Origin: Lytechinus pictus
Taxonomy: Eukaryota > Echinodermata > Echinoidea > Temnopleuroida > Toxopneustidae
Assembly: GCF_037042905.1 (NCBI RefSeq)
Contig: NC_087259.1
Coordinates: forward strand, 22,044,001-22,108,000
Reading direction: 5' to 3'
Length of the DNA stretch: 64,000 bases
Shown one piece after another: positions 12,918 to 25,900 of the stretch. Every line of letters begins with the position of its first letter. The first letter of the stretch is position 1. Position numbers and translations under genes: made by a program. Below the pieces are notes generated by a model, which saw only the letters and a program-made list of their open reading frames with translations, made no database searches and was not told the origin of the DNA.

Positions 12918-14299
12918 CAAATTAGAAAAAAAAGGTGATATATACCTCGTTTAAGTTGAATTTCTCCTATTCAACTAAAGCAAAGTTACCTGTTTTAAAT
13001 ACATACATCCAAACTAGGGTGTAGAGGGGGTCTGAATGAATATACTCCTTTAAAGATGTTCCGCTAAATCTAAAATCTAAATAAAAATGCAAATATACAT
13101 ATTTCAGTAATGAAAATGAACAAATATATGTGTTTTGATACCCTCAATAATGACTACCGGTACTATAACTAATTTTGTGCTACAGTTGGAGTTTAAAAGA
13201 GTAAATATCTTGCAACTAGCAGAAAGACCTGAAATTTGAAGGAAAAACAAAAGGTTTTCTTCAATAAACAAAATACATGAACTATTACTTGATGATGATG
13301 AGAGTGAGCAATATTGATATGAAATTAAATACTGAATATTAACCTAGTACAGAGCATATGTAGACATCTACCAACTCAAGTTACTTAACCACAACATAAA
13401 TAGCAACAATAACTTGTTCTTTTTGAAAAATAAATTTGTTGATTATACATTATATGTAGCACAATCAATGATTATTTTCGTAAAATAAGAATCTGAAATC
13501 GTCCATTCTTTTTAAAAACAGAACAAGAAAATTTAAATCAGATGCAAGGTTATTACACAGGTGAATTAATGTCAACATCACTATTCTTGATACAACAACC
13601 CAGGAATACATAAAATGACTTACTTCAGACAGGTGTCATTGAATAATGCCTATCATTAATGGATGCTTTGTAAATCCTTAAGATGAACATATACAATGTA
13701 TGTATGTTACCATAGTTTCCATCGATAACAAAGTTGAAATAAATATGATATGTATCTTCTGTGCAAAGGGGATGTTTAAAGTTATTGAATAGGGTCAGTT
13801 AACAATTATGTCAGTGAATGAAGAGCTTGGATAAAAATAATTCCATAATCATCAGTTACAAATAAATGTATGAATACAGAAAATATCAAAATGTTGGACA
13901 AATCATGCAACGAAGGGCCCAACAACATGTGATATTCATACCTTGCAACAACAACAAAAAACGTAGTCCAAATTACATGTATAGTTATGGATGATTGTTT
14001 CTATGAAGTATATAAAATATGACATAATAATGGTGGGTCATTCAGAGATACATGTATAAGATCATAAGCAATAAGCAAACCCTGAGTAATATATTTTATT
14101 ACCAAAGGAACATCTAGAGAATGTGAACATATCACACACCTTGATAGCTTACGCAACACTGAAGCATTAGTTATGTCATTGGTTAAGCATGTAGTATGTA
14201 AATGGCCTTGTTCACACTTTGTCACTATGAGTTGTGTAGCATGTGAAGTTTGTCATCACTTGTGAATAGGGGCACCGCTAGGGAATTTTGATGTGGGGG

Positions 14300-14790
14300 G
14301 GGGGGCAATCTTTCTTTTTTTCTTTCTTCCTTATCATCCCTCTTCTTTTTCCTCCTCTTTCTTTACTAATCGAAAACTAATAAGGGTGGGTAGTTTGTGA
14401 AATAACCCCATCCCCCCATATCACTGCACTGCTTACGAATGACTCTTACATTTCATGTTTGTTGTATTTTTAAAAGTACATTGCAAACATATATTCCTAA
14501 TAAGAACTGAAACATACAAAACAGTTCCAAACGTTTTTTAAACCAACAATCTTCTTTCTTTGCTTCCTATCCATCCCGCTTTTTTCCTCCTTTTTTTACT
14601 CATTGAAAAACCATAGGGGGATGGTGGTCAACACCCCTTCCCCCACCCCATGGCCCTGCCCTGCTTGCTAACGACTGAAACATTTCATGTACAAATATTG
14701 TCATATGTTTTATTTAAAGTACATTACATATATAGTTTGCTGATAAGAATTGAAACATACAACACGGTTCCAAATGTTTTTTTTCTTTGC
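14300..14790. repeat. Diverged tandem duplication, period about 242 bp
   Basis: Two copies share pyrimidine-rich starts (tctttcttccttatc / tctttgcttcctatc), acgactc/acgactg and the end tgaaacatacaaaacagttcc (14507) / tgaaacatacaacacggttcc (14749). Non-coding. Confidence 0.7.
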
Positions 14791-15063
14791 TATTCATAAA
14801 TATCTCGCTAATTGCATGATGTCAGTACATGTAGATACCCATGAACATGACCAAGCACTGTTAATTTCATCTGTTTCATGTCTCTCTAAACTGCATCGAC
14901 ATCTGATAACTGACAATAAGTAAATAAAACACAACTTACTATAATGGAAGCACTGCAGTAAAACAGATAAAAATTCATCTTGATATTTGTGTAATCATCA
15001 TAATGTCAACCAGTTGACTAAAATATTCCCAAAATTTCATAGTCATGATATAGGGATCACCAG

Positions 15064-15204
15064 TGCCCCATTTCATAATGCTTATTTATCAATATTGAAT
15101 CATCAGCCTGTCAACAGAACCTAGCTATTCATTGTCTGATGGCTAATTCAGCCATTGAAATTGTGTATTATGATACCAATTTATATGAAAAAGATATGGA
15201 TCCC
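15064..15204. mobile_element. Family B relic
   Basis: Left end gccccatttcataatg and an inner cagccattgaaattg match family B; the right end is eroded. Confidence 0.4.
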
Positions 15205-16245
15205 TTTAATCAACAGTTCCAATGATGTTCACACTAAAATCCTTGTTAATTGTGTATGACACATGAACACCACATCAAAAAGTATTGTATTTCAGGACTG
15301 AGCAATACAATTTCTCATATACATATTACTATTCAATATCATGTTGGCACGATTTGAAGCCTATCTATTTCCCTTTAAATTTACATTGATGCTCCATTCC
15401 CAACAATTAAATAATCATGGAACACGCATATGATCGTGAGCCAAAATCTAAAGCAATATGCAAAGTTCATGAAACAAACGAATGTTCCCCCAATCGGCAA
15501 AAACCAATGCATTTTTAGCAACAATGATCTTTTCATTAGTCCCACATACAGATCCAACATGCATTTTACAATAAAGCAATCTTTACAAATCATCAATGTA
15601 AAGGGGAATAAAAAGAAATTTCAATCATACAGAAAGCAAGTGTGATGATAGAGTAATAAGAGAAATATAATTTCTTAACCTGAATTGCAAACCTTTGGAG
15701 GGGTATAATAACTAACAATATAACAAATTAACCTTGAGCCAGATTGCAATTCTAATATAGCTCATTCATGATTTACAACATATAATTCATTCAACAAATC
15801 AAATATTCTTCATAAATAATTCGTACAAAATAATTTATACATCTGGAAACAAAATTCATCACCTTTAATACAAACATGTCTGAATCAGCAGGAAGAAGCA
15901 ATAGTAAATTTGCATCAATTTGTCAAATTGTTCTCTAATTACTTTGGTGGAACCTCATTCACATTTGACTGCACTAGTGCAAGAATGCACTGAACAACAA
16001 GTTTTGTGCATAGCATAGCACAGTCAGGTACCATATGCACTAAGAGCCTCATATCCTTTCATAAATTTGGTAAGTTTGACAGAAACTATGGCTTGTGCAT
16101 TGCTGAAATGATTGCACCAATTTGCTGATGTCGACCAGCGAGCAGAATAATTGGGCAAAAATCACCATTTATGTGGCAAAACATCTGTCAGCCAATCAGC
16201 TTTCATGATTTCAGTAGATTATCACCATAGTTGTGATGTGATATA

Positions 16246-16595
16246 AATTGGGTTCCAGAAGAAACTGATGAAACTTTACAAGGGCACTGTATAAATTCCT
16301 CTCAGTCAAAATGAACAATATTTCTTCACAGGCTAGCTTCAATAATCGTTACCAAGCACATGTTAACAATTAAGAGATAGATAGCCCTCACATGAATTGG
16401 TTTCAAAATCCAAAGGAAAAAAAAAGCAAAAGAAAGGCCAATGAAAATGAGATGAGATTAAACAAACTTCCAAGTTTATTACACATGTCCTTCACAGGCA
16501 TGTGTAGTAGCTACAGGAAATTAACATCAAAATTTTAAATTTGTGCAATGCCCTTGCAAACTTTAAGCAGTTTCTTTTGGAACCCAGTTTATATT
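16246..16595. mobile_element. Foldback element just 3' of MAN1B1
   Basis: aaattgggttccagaagaaactg at 16246 and its complement (cagtttcttttggaaccca near 16570-16590), with further arm matches. About 350 bp; probably within the MAN1B1 3' UTR. Confidence 0.6.
16475..16480 (-). terminator. Candidate polyadenylation signal for MAN1B1
   Basis: AATAAA on the minus strand about 440 nt after the stop codon. It lies beyond a small inverted-repeat element, and further AATAAA hexamers occur toward 9.9 kb, so the true 3' end is uncertain. Confidence 0.22.
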
Positions 16596-16915
16596 AAAAC
16601 AATTTACGAAAGATTGCCTGGATGCACTTTGCCGGCGGTGGAGCTCATAATGGAAATCATCACATGTCCGATTCCCTGTCATGGCATTTGATAGGCTTAT
16701 TGCACAGAGTTTGATCTTGACTAAAACAAAACCAAACGCAACTCCCAAATGCATGATTTTGATTGGTTGAAAATCAAGTACACTTGGAATTCTGGAGTTG
16801 CGTTTGTGATACTCTTTGTGATACCAGCCCTTGATTAGACATCACCATCATACCATGACATGAGCAAATAAGGCTTCAAAATCTTCTTACCAACATAATT
16901 TCATTCATACTACAA

Positions 16916-19900
16916 TTATTGCACTTGATTACCTCGACCATCTCTCACCGGTAGCGGATGAGCCTCAGTGTTGAATACATATTTATCTAGCGGTATTAAG
17001 TTCGGGTCATCGCTGAATATAAGGAATAAATACTTTAACGTTTCACCTAAAAAGAAGCTCTCCATTTTATCCCTCATGTTGACGTTATCAGGGTTTTTGA
17101 CATTACCGATGGACGAGTAGCCACCGCCTGGTATCTTGGTGTACTTCTCAAAGGCTTGGAAGATTTTCCAGGCCCACTCCCTGTAGAAGTTTTGTCCCGT
17201 GATGCGGTAGAGGTAGAAGAAGCTCTCGATGGTCTCTGGTCTGAGCAGGTTGTGTGTGTCTGCAGGCTGTTAAGGTGAAGACAAAAAGAAAGAGTAAGGA
17301 TAATGAAGGGATTCTTAATCCTACATACAATGGGTGATTTCAAGTTCAGTGTTGGTGTTAAAAGCATACTTACAATTGCCTTCCATAGCTCAAACACCTA
17401 ATCAAAGTTTTTAAAAATGGTCCAAAATCACATACTTGATAGTTGAATTCCACATGAGACTTGGCTGAAGACCAGTCTTCTTTTATTTTTTGTTATGTGC
17501 TGATGTAAAATCTGTCCAAAACTAACACCCAAAACGTCAACACCGCTCTTGATATCACCCATTGATGAGTATCATTAGATCTTGATAAAACATATGAATA
17601 ATACTATCAACTTCAACTTTACCTTGGGGAACAATAAAATTTAATATTATCATTACTGTAGGCGATAGTTTAAACCACTGCCCTGTAAATCAGTCAATTT
17701 TGATATACTCTACTTTGGCATATAGTGTTGTAGGTATATGTCATCTATATGCCTGCCAAATTACCCAATTAAAACTACTTGATTTCAGCATGTAAAGTGC
17801 TAGCCATATCTACAGACAGAATTCACACCATTTTATTACTAGATGAGCAATAATTAATTTCCCACTACCATCATTTGGCATATTTTTCTTAGCAATAAAA
17901 AATATACATGCTTTTCACTTTTTGGGATTAATAAAAAGCACTTCAGATAACTTTTGATAAAGTTCAAAACTGGAGTTATCTTTAAACTGCACATGCATGA
18001 ATCCCCCCTCTCCCTGAAGTAAAGGCATTCACTAAGAGCACTGCATTAAAGAGTTTTGTCAGTTATTCGATTTCATTGGCTGACACTAAACTTGCTGAAG
18101 TAATTGCGCATTTGTTATCATAATTAGTTTTCATGAAACAGGACCCTGATGACAGGACCTACCTTGATGATAAGATCCTCTTTGACCCCAGGCAAAGTAT
18201 TAAAGTAGGTGATCTCGGGTGCCAGGAAGGTGGGCATCTGAGCATACATCTGGAAGCAGGTATGGGCAACCTCTTGGGCTAGCTCCAGGTGAGACTCTGG
18301 TAGCCCGTTGAAATGACCAAGGGCTAGTGTACCAGGAAAGAAGCAGGCCAGCTCGTCCTAAAAAGAGGAATAAAAGTGTAATGAGAGTAAAGGTAGTGAG
18401 AATTCCCTACAAAACGATCAGGGCTACATTTATTTAAGGCCATAAAAGGCCATGCGGTAGAATCCCTTATGATAAGTCTCCATGCCCCTCTCACTGGCCT
18501 CATTTTTTGCCTTTTTGAATTTTCTATCTGTGTTTTGTCATAATAATGTGCTCCATAGAAAAGTATCCTTCCCTCAAAAAAAATTACAGGCCTAAAAATC
18601 GGTAGAACATTATAAAACCTGATAAATATTCTTGCCTTGGAGCAGATAGGCGGAACAACCTATGATGTGGAATATATAACTTCAAATGAAATTAATGATA
18701 GAGCTCAATAAAAACAAAATTAAATATTACATATTCAAGGTGCTTTACATATGCTAGGACATGTCTTGTCCCGAGTCTAATTTCTGTAATGGGTAACTCC
18801 CGTAGAAACTCAGCAGGCCAAGCTGGTATTAGACCAATTACATAGAAAATATTTTAGTCTAAGTTGATCAGGCATAGTGGCTGACCTTACAGACGACAAA
18901 AATAACTCTAGGGTCTGTTTATCAATGTGGAGACAATGGCAGAGCAGGGGTTCAAACTCACAACCTTACAATCATGAGTCCAATAACCAATAGACCACAC
19001 AACAAAAGTGTGTCAATTCTATAACACCTATTCTATGGGTTGTCAACTTGAGAAAATGCTCTTAAAGGGGAATGAAACCCTTGGAACACGTAGGCTTGTG
19101 TTGAAACAGAAAAATCAAAGAATAAGAACAAAGAAAGTTTGAGAAAAATCGGACTGATAATGAGAAAGTTATGAGCATTTGAATATTGCAATCGCTAATG
19201 CTATGGAGATCCTCCCATTGGCAATGCGACAAGGATGTGTGATGTCACATGTGAACAACTTTCCTTTGATGGACTATAAAATACCCCCAAAATGTCTCTT
19301 TTTGCTTTTTCTTATGGTGATACAAACTCTTAATCCATGATGTATTCTTTAAAAATCTGTATTACATGCCCTCCTATAGAAAGAACACATGATCTACTGA
19401 TAGATGTGATAAAAGAGGCAGTTTAAGTGAAATATATACTAAAGTAATGGGAGAGTTGTTCACAAGTGACATCACACATCTTTGTCGCATTGCCAATGTG
19501 AGGATCTCCATAGCTTTAGTGATCGCAATATTCAAATGCTCATAACTTTCTCATTATTTGTCCGATTTTTCTCAAACTTTTGTTGTTCTGTTTCTTTGAT
19601 TTTTCTGTTTTCACACAAGCCTACGTGTTCCAAGGGTTTCATTCTCCTTTAATAACTCACCATCTTAGGAGTAAATGAATCTCTATGAAGCTCTCCGATG
19701 AATGTCAGTTTGTTGGGTTCTGATTGTCCCAAGAGTTTCTTCTTGATACCTTCTACTGCTGCCGAGTACTCATCAAGGAATCTGAAATCAACACATTCAT
19801 AATATACCTACTCGTCACCGAATTCAAAAAAAAAAAAAAATTACTTGAAAACCCCATATTTGTCAATATGATGTTTGAAATACAGTGTACTCAATGAAAA

Positions 19901-22900
19901 AGCTGTTACAACAGCCAGTTTGCTTGCAATGGACCATTATCATCATCATCTTGATAGATTGGTTGATAACCATGTACTCAAAATGATTACAAATCTCATT
20001 TAGATACAATACAGTACATTATGTTTTGATCACTTTCTTTGAAATGATATTGCAATTCACATATTCGTAAATTGACCTCTTCAGCCTGTGCTGAAGGCCA
20101 ATATTTATATCAATACATAAAATAAACAAATAAAAAATATACAAATAAACACTAGCTTTCCTTGGATCTCACTTGTAGATTTAATAATTTAATCCTAATT
20201 GTTGCCTGTGCTTGGGATTAACTAATCCTTCAAATTTTCAAGTTACTATCACTCGCGGTGTGTGCTCTTCAGGAAAAAGCTGTAAACCACCTTAGGAAAA
20301 GTAGGCATCTCGTAGTAATGAGAATTGTTGGTGAATATGAAACATACAAATTATTCATATACTCTCCTCAAACGAACTTACATTTTTTCTGATTTGCTCG
20401 TCTGTAACCACTGTTTGAGTAAATATTCATAGTAGCTATCAGCTCGTGCACCCAGGGTCAAGATAGAGTTGGGCCGGAATTGACCAGAGTTGGCATTTAT
20501 AAAGATTGGTACCAGACCTTCTTTCTTTGGCAAATTGTGTAGGTGCATCATTACCTGTTTAAGAAAAGGATATAGAACTGAAATACATGTATTTATCTAA
20601 GTGCTCTAATCTCATCAATGCGTATTCTGAACTCAGGTTCAATTCAAACTCTGGGCCCCGTCTTTCAAAGAGATTGTAACTCTATGTTTATCCATCAGTG
20701 TCATAAATTATTCAACAGGAAACTTGCAAAATGTCCTATGTAATCAAAGGAGAACACACCAGATTGTCCAGAAATCAATGAATTTATGGATATACATTCA
20801 TATCTGACTTTGAGACAGAGGGTCGTGGGTTCGAATTCCAGCCATGGCGTAATTTCCTTCAGCAAGAAATTTATCCACACTGTGCTGCACTCAACCCAGG
20901 TGAGGTGAATGGGTACCCGGTAGCAGGGTGCAACATAAGCGCTTGCCCGATTGCCCGGGGCAAGTAAAAGTTAGAGTCGGGCAAGTGTTTTGAAGCAAAG
21001 ACAAAAACTGCTTGCCCGAATCAGGCAAGCAAAATTCTCCTATGGAAATTATATTTTAGAAAGATTCCCCATATTTCACCATCAAAATATAGAAAAGAAA
21101 AAGAGACAAAAAAAGCAATATCATTAATTTCTTCTTTCGAATTGCAAAACACACAGCTCAGAGACGTACACACACACACAGAATCAATGGCAGTCTAGCA
21201 TACCTAGCTAGCGCCTAGTCCACGCAGCCGATGCATGCAGTTAAGTTTATGGTTTCTACAGAGTACGGTGCTGCAAGAACGAAGTTTGCTCTGGAAGAAA
21301 TCTCCCACAGAACTGTCAAAATTCACATTTCTTACCAATGAAAATTCTTGTAGTGTCCATATTTGATATTGGTGAATTTTCTTCTTTATTTATGACTGGA
21401 TAGTTTGAGCTTTCTTCCTCTCTATTTTCTTTCTTTCTGCCTATCTTTCCTTCTTTTGAATCTCTCTTTATTTCTTTAAATTTCCTTCCTTCTTCTGTTA
21501 ATTTTTCTGTTACTATAGCTGTCTTTCTTTTTGTCATTCTTTTCTTTCTATCTTTTTTTCTTTCTTCCTTCCATCCAACCTTTGTTTACCTATTTCTTTA
21601 ATCCTTCCTTCTTTTTCCCCTTCCTTTCATTCTTTCTTACTGTCTTCCTTCCTTCCGTCCATCCATTCTTTACCTTTTCTTCCTGTCTTTTTTTCTTCCT
21701 TACTTTCTTCATCCCTTTCATTCTTTCCTTTCTTTATTTCTTTCCTTCATTCCTTCCTTTCTTTTTGTCTTTCATTCTTTCTTTCTCCTTCCTTCCTTTC
21801 TTTCCTTCTTTCTTTATTTCTGTCTTTCGTTCTTTTGATCTTTCTTTTTTCCATCCATCCTTTCTTTTCTTCCTTATTTTTTCTTTCTGCCTTCCTTCAT
21901 TCTTTCTGTCTTGTATCTATCTTTTCTTTTTTTCTTTTTTTCCCTTCCTTCCATCTATCCTTATACCTTTTCTTTCTTCCTTCTTTCCTTTCTCTCATTT
22001 TCTTTCTTTCCCTTTTTTCTTTCTTTTTTTCCTTTTATTCATTCCTTTCTTTCCTTCCTTTCTCTTCCTCTCAGTTTTTTTCTATTTTTTTTTTCTCTCT
22101 TTTTTCTTTCCATCCTCCTTTCCCTTCTTTCTTCCTTTCTTTCCATCTTTCTCTTTCCCGCAGCCATTCTCTCTCTTTCTTTATTTATTCATTTTTTCTT
22201 TCTTCCTTCCTTTATTTCTTCGTCCTTTCTGTCTTTCTTCTTACTTTTTTCTTTCATTCTCTCCCCCTCTCTTATTTTTTTTCTCTGGTTATTTTCAGTG
22301 ATTTCCCCTTTTTTATTGTGTGTCCTAGTCCCCTCCAAAATATATGGAAAATATATGAGATTAGGAAATTAACTAAAGAGCATATTTACCATATATGTTG
22401 TCATGATGTTCAAGATAAATGAAAATCATTAAAAAAAAGATATACAACTACAAGGTACATCAGTAGTCATGTTGAAAAATGTTTTTTTTAAGCCGTCAAT
22501 GGTATGGTATGTAAAACTACAGTATAAGGCTATAACTTGTTTTGAAGCAATAAAACTTTGTTTTGAAGGATTTTTTCGGGCAAGTGAAATCTATATTCGG
22601 GCAAGTATTTTCCAACTTTTTGAAAATTTACTTGCCCGACTGGGCAAGTGCTTCAAAAAAGTTATGTAGCACCCTGCCCGGTAGGAAGAAATTCTTTGAA
22701 TGCTTTGAGCACCTAGGCAGCCCAGCTAAAGCCGGGGTAATAATAATAGCAGGGCCCGCTGGGAGAACAGTTTTCAGAACTGATGTGGCTTCCCTGGGTA
22801 AATATACCTATATTATTATTATTATCTAGAAATAGTTTTGAACAAACATGCATTTTATATGTTGACTTTGCTGGCTTTCCATAGTTGTGATTGATCGGAT

Positions 22901-25900
22901 CAATCGCAACTCTGGTCTGAAGTTGTGGTTTCACTATGGATAGCCAAGTGTGACACAAATATCTAACAGTAGAGGTTCAACATCTCAGCTCATTCGACAG
23001 TCAAATCATTAATAATTTCTGGCATTGATAGTAAAATAATTTTCTTCAACTATCAAAGTATAAGAAAGGGGCAAAGTTAAACTGAGAAACATACAATATA
23101 CTTTTAACATTTTTGTCCCAAGTTAAATGAGACTTCAGAATACAGGATATTTAATTCAGATTTGTGAATTATCATTACATTTCCAGTTGGGTAGAATCAA
23201 AGTGTTTGTACAGCGTTTAAACCATTAAAAGGCATAAACGCTTTCCAATATCGACATCATTTGACTGTATAGGGGGGGGGAACCTTCACCAAAAGATGCC
23301 AAAAATTCACATTTCACATCCTTACATTCATGAAAAAGTCATTTATTTTCCATATTTCATTGAAATTCTTTTGATTCGGGAACTGACAAAATAAAAGATA
23401 TTCCCCTCTTTCTTGACTGTGAAAGATCAACGTCTCTAAGCACTTTACAGACATTTTATTAACCTGGTCATCGGATCCTGGTATGCCCGACACACACTTT
23501 ATGCAATTTTGCTCACTCCCTGGGGAGCATTCCAGCAAGACTTTTCAAACTCAATTTCATTTCGTTAGTGTCAAATCATCTGACCTTATCAACAGCTTGC
23601 TTGTACTTTGGATCACCAGTAGTAAATGAGAGATCACGGAACTCAAGTTGAATAGTACTGACTTCAGAGACGGAGCTGTCAGGTCCCCATCGCGGTGCGT
23701 GTGCATTACCTGTATGCAAGTTGACATCTGAGAAGGGTACAGCTGATTTACTCTGGAAACAACGCAGCAGGCTGTCGCCTAGTCCTACCTGTTAGACAAC
23801 GACACAATATATTTAAGTCTTAGCAAAATAAAATTACAACTCTTTTTTTTTAGTTTTGTGTTACATTGTGCCAATTGGCAACTTTGGCATATAAAGAATT
23901 AAATGCAAAAGACATTGAAAGATTTCTTCTTCTACGACGACATTCAACCATTAAAAGAGTTCAAAATATTTAGGATACATAACTATAAAACATAATTCAT
24001 CATTTGAACCAAGCCTGTTTGGGGGTTCGACTAAACCCCCTAAAATTTTCAAAAGCTAGAAAAAAAACTAGGGGTGGGAAAGGACAAGAGAAGGGAAGAG
24101 AAAGGATAAAGCCCCTAATTGAAAACCCTGACTATGGGGCTGTGAACTGATATGATTTGATTTATCATGGTGGTAAAATTAGTTATATTATCTTAGAGAA
24201 GTAGACCCTTCACAAAAACACAAATTTTTCAGTGAAACTTTTTACTGAAAGATTTCTTTTACTAAAGAATAATCATAGAATAGAGAAGACATGACATAAT
24301 AATTCAATTCTTCTGACCTTCAAACAATTGATCATAAATTAATAAATGATATAATCAACACCAATTGTAAGTATATTGTACAAGTGTTAACAAGAATTAC
24401 AATTGATTGCAGCGATTGACTGTATCTTTGATGTAACATGATCCTATACTTACAGCTTTTTGAAGAAACATATCATCACCAGTGAGATGGTAGGTACTGA
24501 GAAAGCTCCCTAAAACTCGGATTGTTGTCTCAAATAAATTAACATCTTTGTTAGGAGTTACGCTCATCTGTGCTATATGATCCCTAGCCTCTTGAAACTC
24601 TGGAAACAAAAATAAATGTACACCTTGATTAGAAATCTGGACTGGACTATTGCACTCATTGTTTCCCAACTGTCAGCCATGGTCAAGAAACATTAAGTTC
24701 TAAGAGAGTGGGTTACAGGTTGTACTCACCATCGGTCAAACCCATGATGACCATTGTATCCAAACCAACAACCATGGTCAAGAAACATTAATTTCTAAGA
24801 GAGTGGGTTACAGGTTGTACTCACCATCGGTCAAACCCATGATGACCATTGTATCCAGACTGTCCACCATGGTCAAGCTAAGAGTGAACCATTCACTCCA
24901 TTTTTTGCTGATTGGTTTGAGTTCATCATGCCCCCAAGCATGAGCCTTGTAAGCTTTCCAGGCATGTTTGAAGGCATCCACCACGGCACGCTGACGATCA
25001 TTCTTTGCACCTACAAGGAAAGACAAGCTTCAAATCTTTATCTTGTACTGATTTATAATTTCTCCAGGGATAATATGTGTGGCAATTCTGTAAAATGTTT
25101 TTTTTTGTGTGTTCAACTCCCATTTCTGTCCATACTTCCTTTATCTCATGTACCTCTTCTACAGGGTTCCCAGCTTTTCCAGAAAATAAAATTCCCTGAT
25201 GAAGTTTAGAAATTCCCTGACGATAATAATGATTTAAACCCATTCTCAGTTTTGCATGTTTCCTAAGTTGTTGCAGTGAATTACAAGAAAAAAACCCACT
25301 AAAATAACACCATATTCATTCAATGGATGCTGTTTTGATATGCAACAAAATACAACAGAGTCTGACTGACTAACGTGCTTTCGACTTTTGGGCCGATCAA
25401 AATTCCCTGATTTTTCCGTCATTTGAGGCATTTTCCCCTGATTTGAGGTATTTTAAAAATCAAATTCCCTGATTTTTCCTTGACTGGAAAAAAGTATAAT
25501 AATTTTTCCTGATTTCCCTGATTGGCTGGGAACCCTGTTCTACCTTTTTTACAATAATGATGATAACATATGCAATTGGTAAGGCGCCATATCCATCTTG
25601 CTATCCCAGATCTCTCATGGGAGGGAATTCCAGAAAAACATGACACCTTTCCAAATGAATTGTAGAACAGGGACAAATCATTTTAAGAAGCTCCCTCACA
25701 TTAAATTTTTCTTGCATTGCCTCTGAGTGCACAGCTAATGAGAACAAAGATCATGAATCAATAAGATGGTTCCATTAGAGGAAAATAGCAAAATAAAAAA
25801 TAACAAAGATCATGATTCAATAAGATGGCTCCCTAAGAGGAAAATAGCAATTAAACCAACATATTCATAAGTTTTCATAGGAAGAAATTCAACACAATTT

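Larger units (their letters stand above)
9836..16915. other. 3' side of MAN1B1: UTR and intergenic, no coding exon seen
   Basis: AT-rich, no convincing ORF on either strand. Contains the 10808 hairpin, the mariner-type foldback at 11849, family B elements at 12773 and 15064, the tandem duplication at 14300 and the foldback at 16246. Several minus-strand AATAAA hexamers; where the MAN1B1 transcript ends cannot be read. Confidence 0.55.
20806..22828 (+). mobile_element. tRNA-derived SINE interrupted by a hAT-type element
   Basis: The SINE body is 20806-20923 plus 22685-22828. It shows a pol III B box (GGTTCGAATTCC, 20828-20839), a body with gcaagaaatttatccacactgtg split across the insertion, and a (TTA/ATT)n tail near 22811-22826. 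The A box is missing, so it is probably 5'-truncated. Short flanking matches (tatct) at both ends suggest a target duplication in the family A element. Confidence 0.75.
20652..22915. mobile_element. Family A foldback element (copy 2), split by a SINE that is split by a hAT
   Basis: The outer sequence (20652-20805 and 22829-22915) matches the family A copies at 7818, 25918 and 40185: CTGGGCCCCGTCTTTC at the left, tgattgatcggatcaatcgcaact at the right. The right terminus is eroded. It lies in the MAN1B1 intron between exons 7 and 8. Confidence 0.75.

Noticed and set aside
17074-17397. 107- and 60-codon minus frames overlapping the last MAN1B1 exon
   Set aside because: Wrong frame; the GH47 frame ends at 16916 and matches the family.
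20821-20845. Functional tRNA gene
   Set aside because: Only a B box is present, and a SINE body with a TTA-rich tail follows.
21531-22422. Long open frames of Phe/Ser/Pro-only protein (up to 256 codons)
   Set aside because: Produced by the polypyrimidine tract, with open frames in several registers and no protein-like composition.
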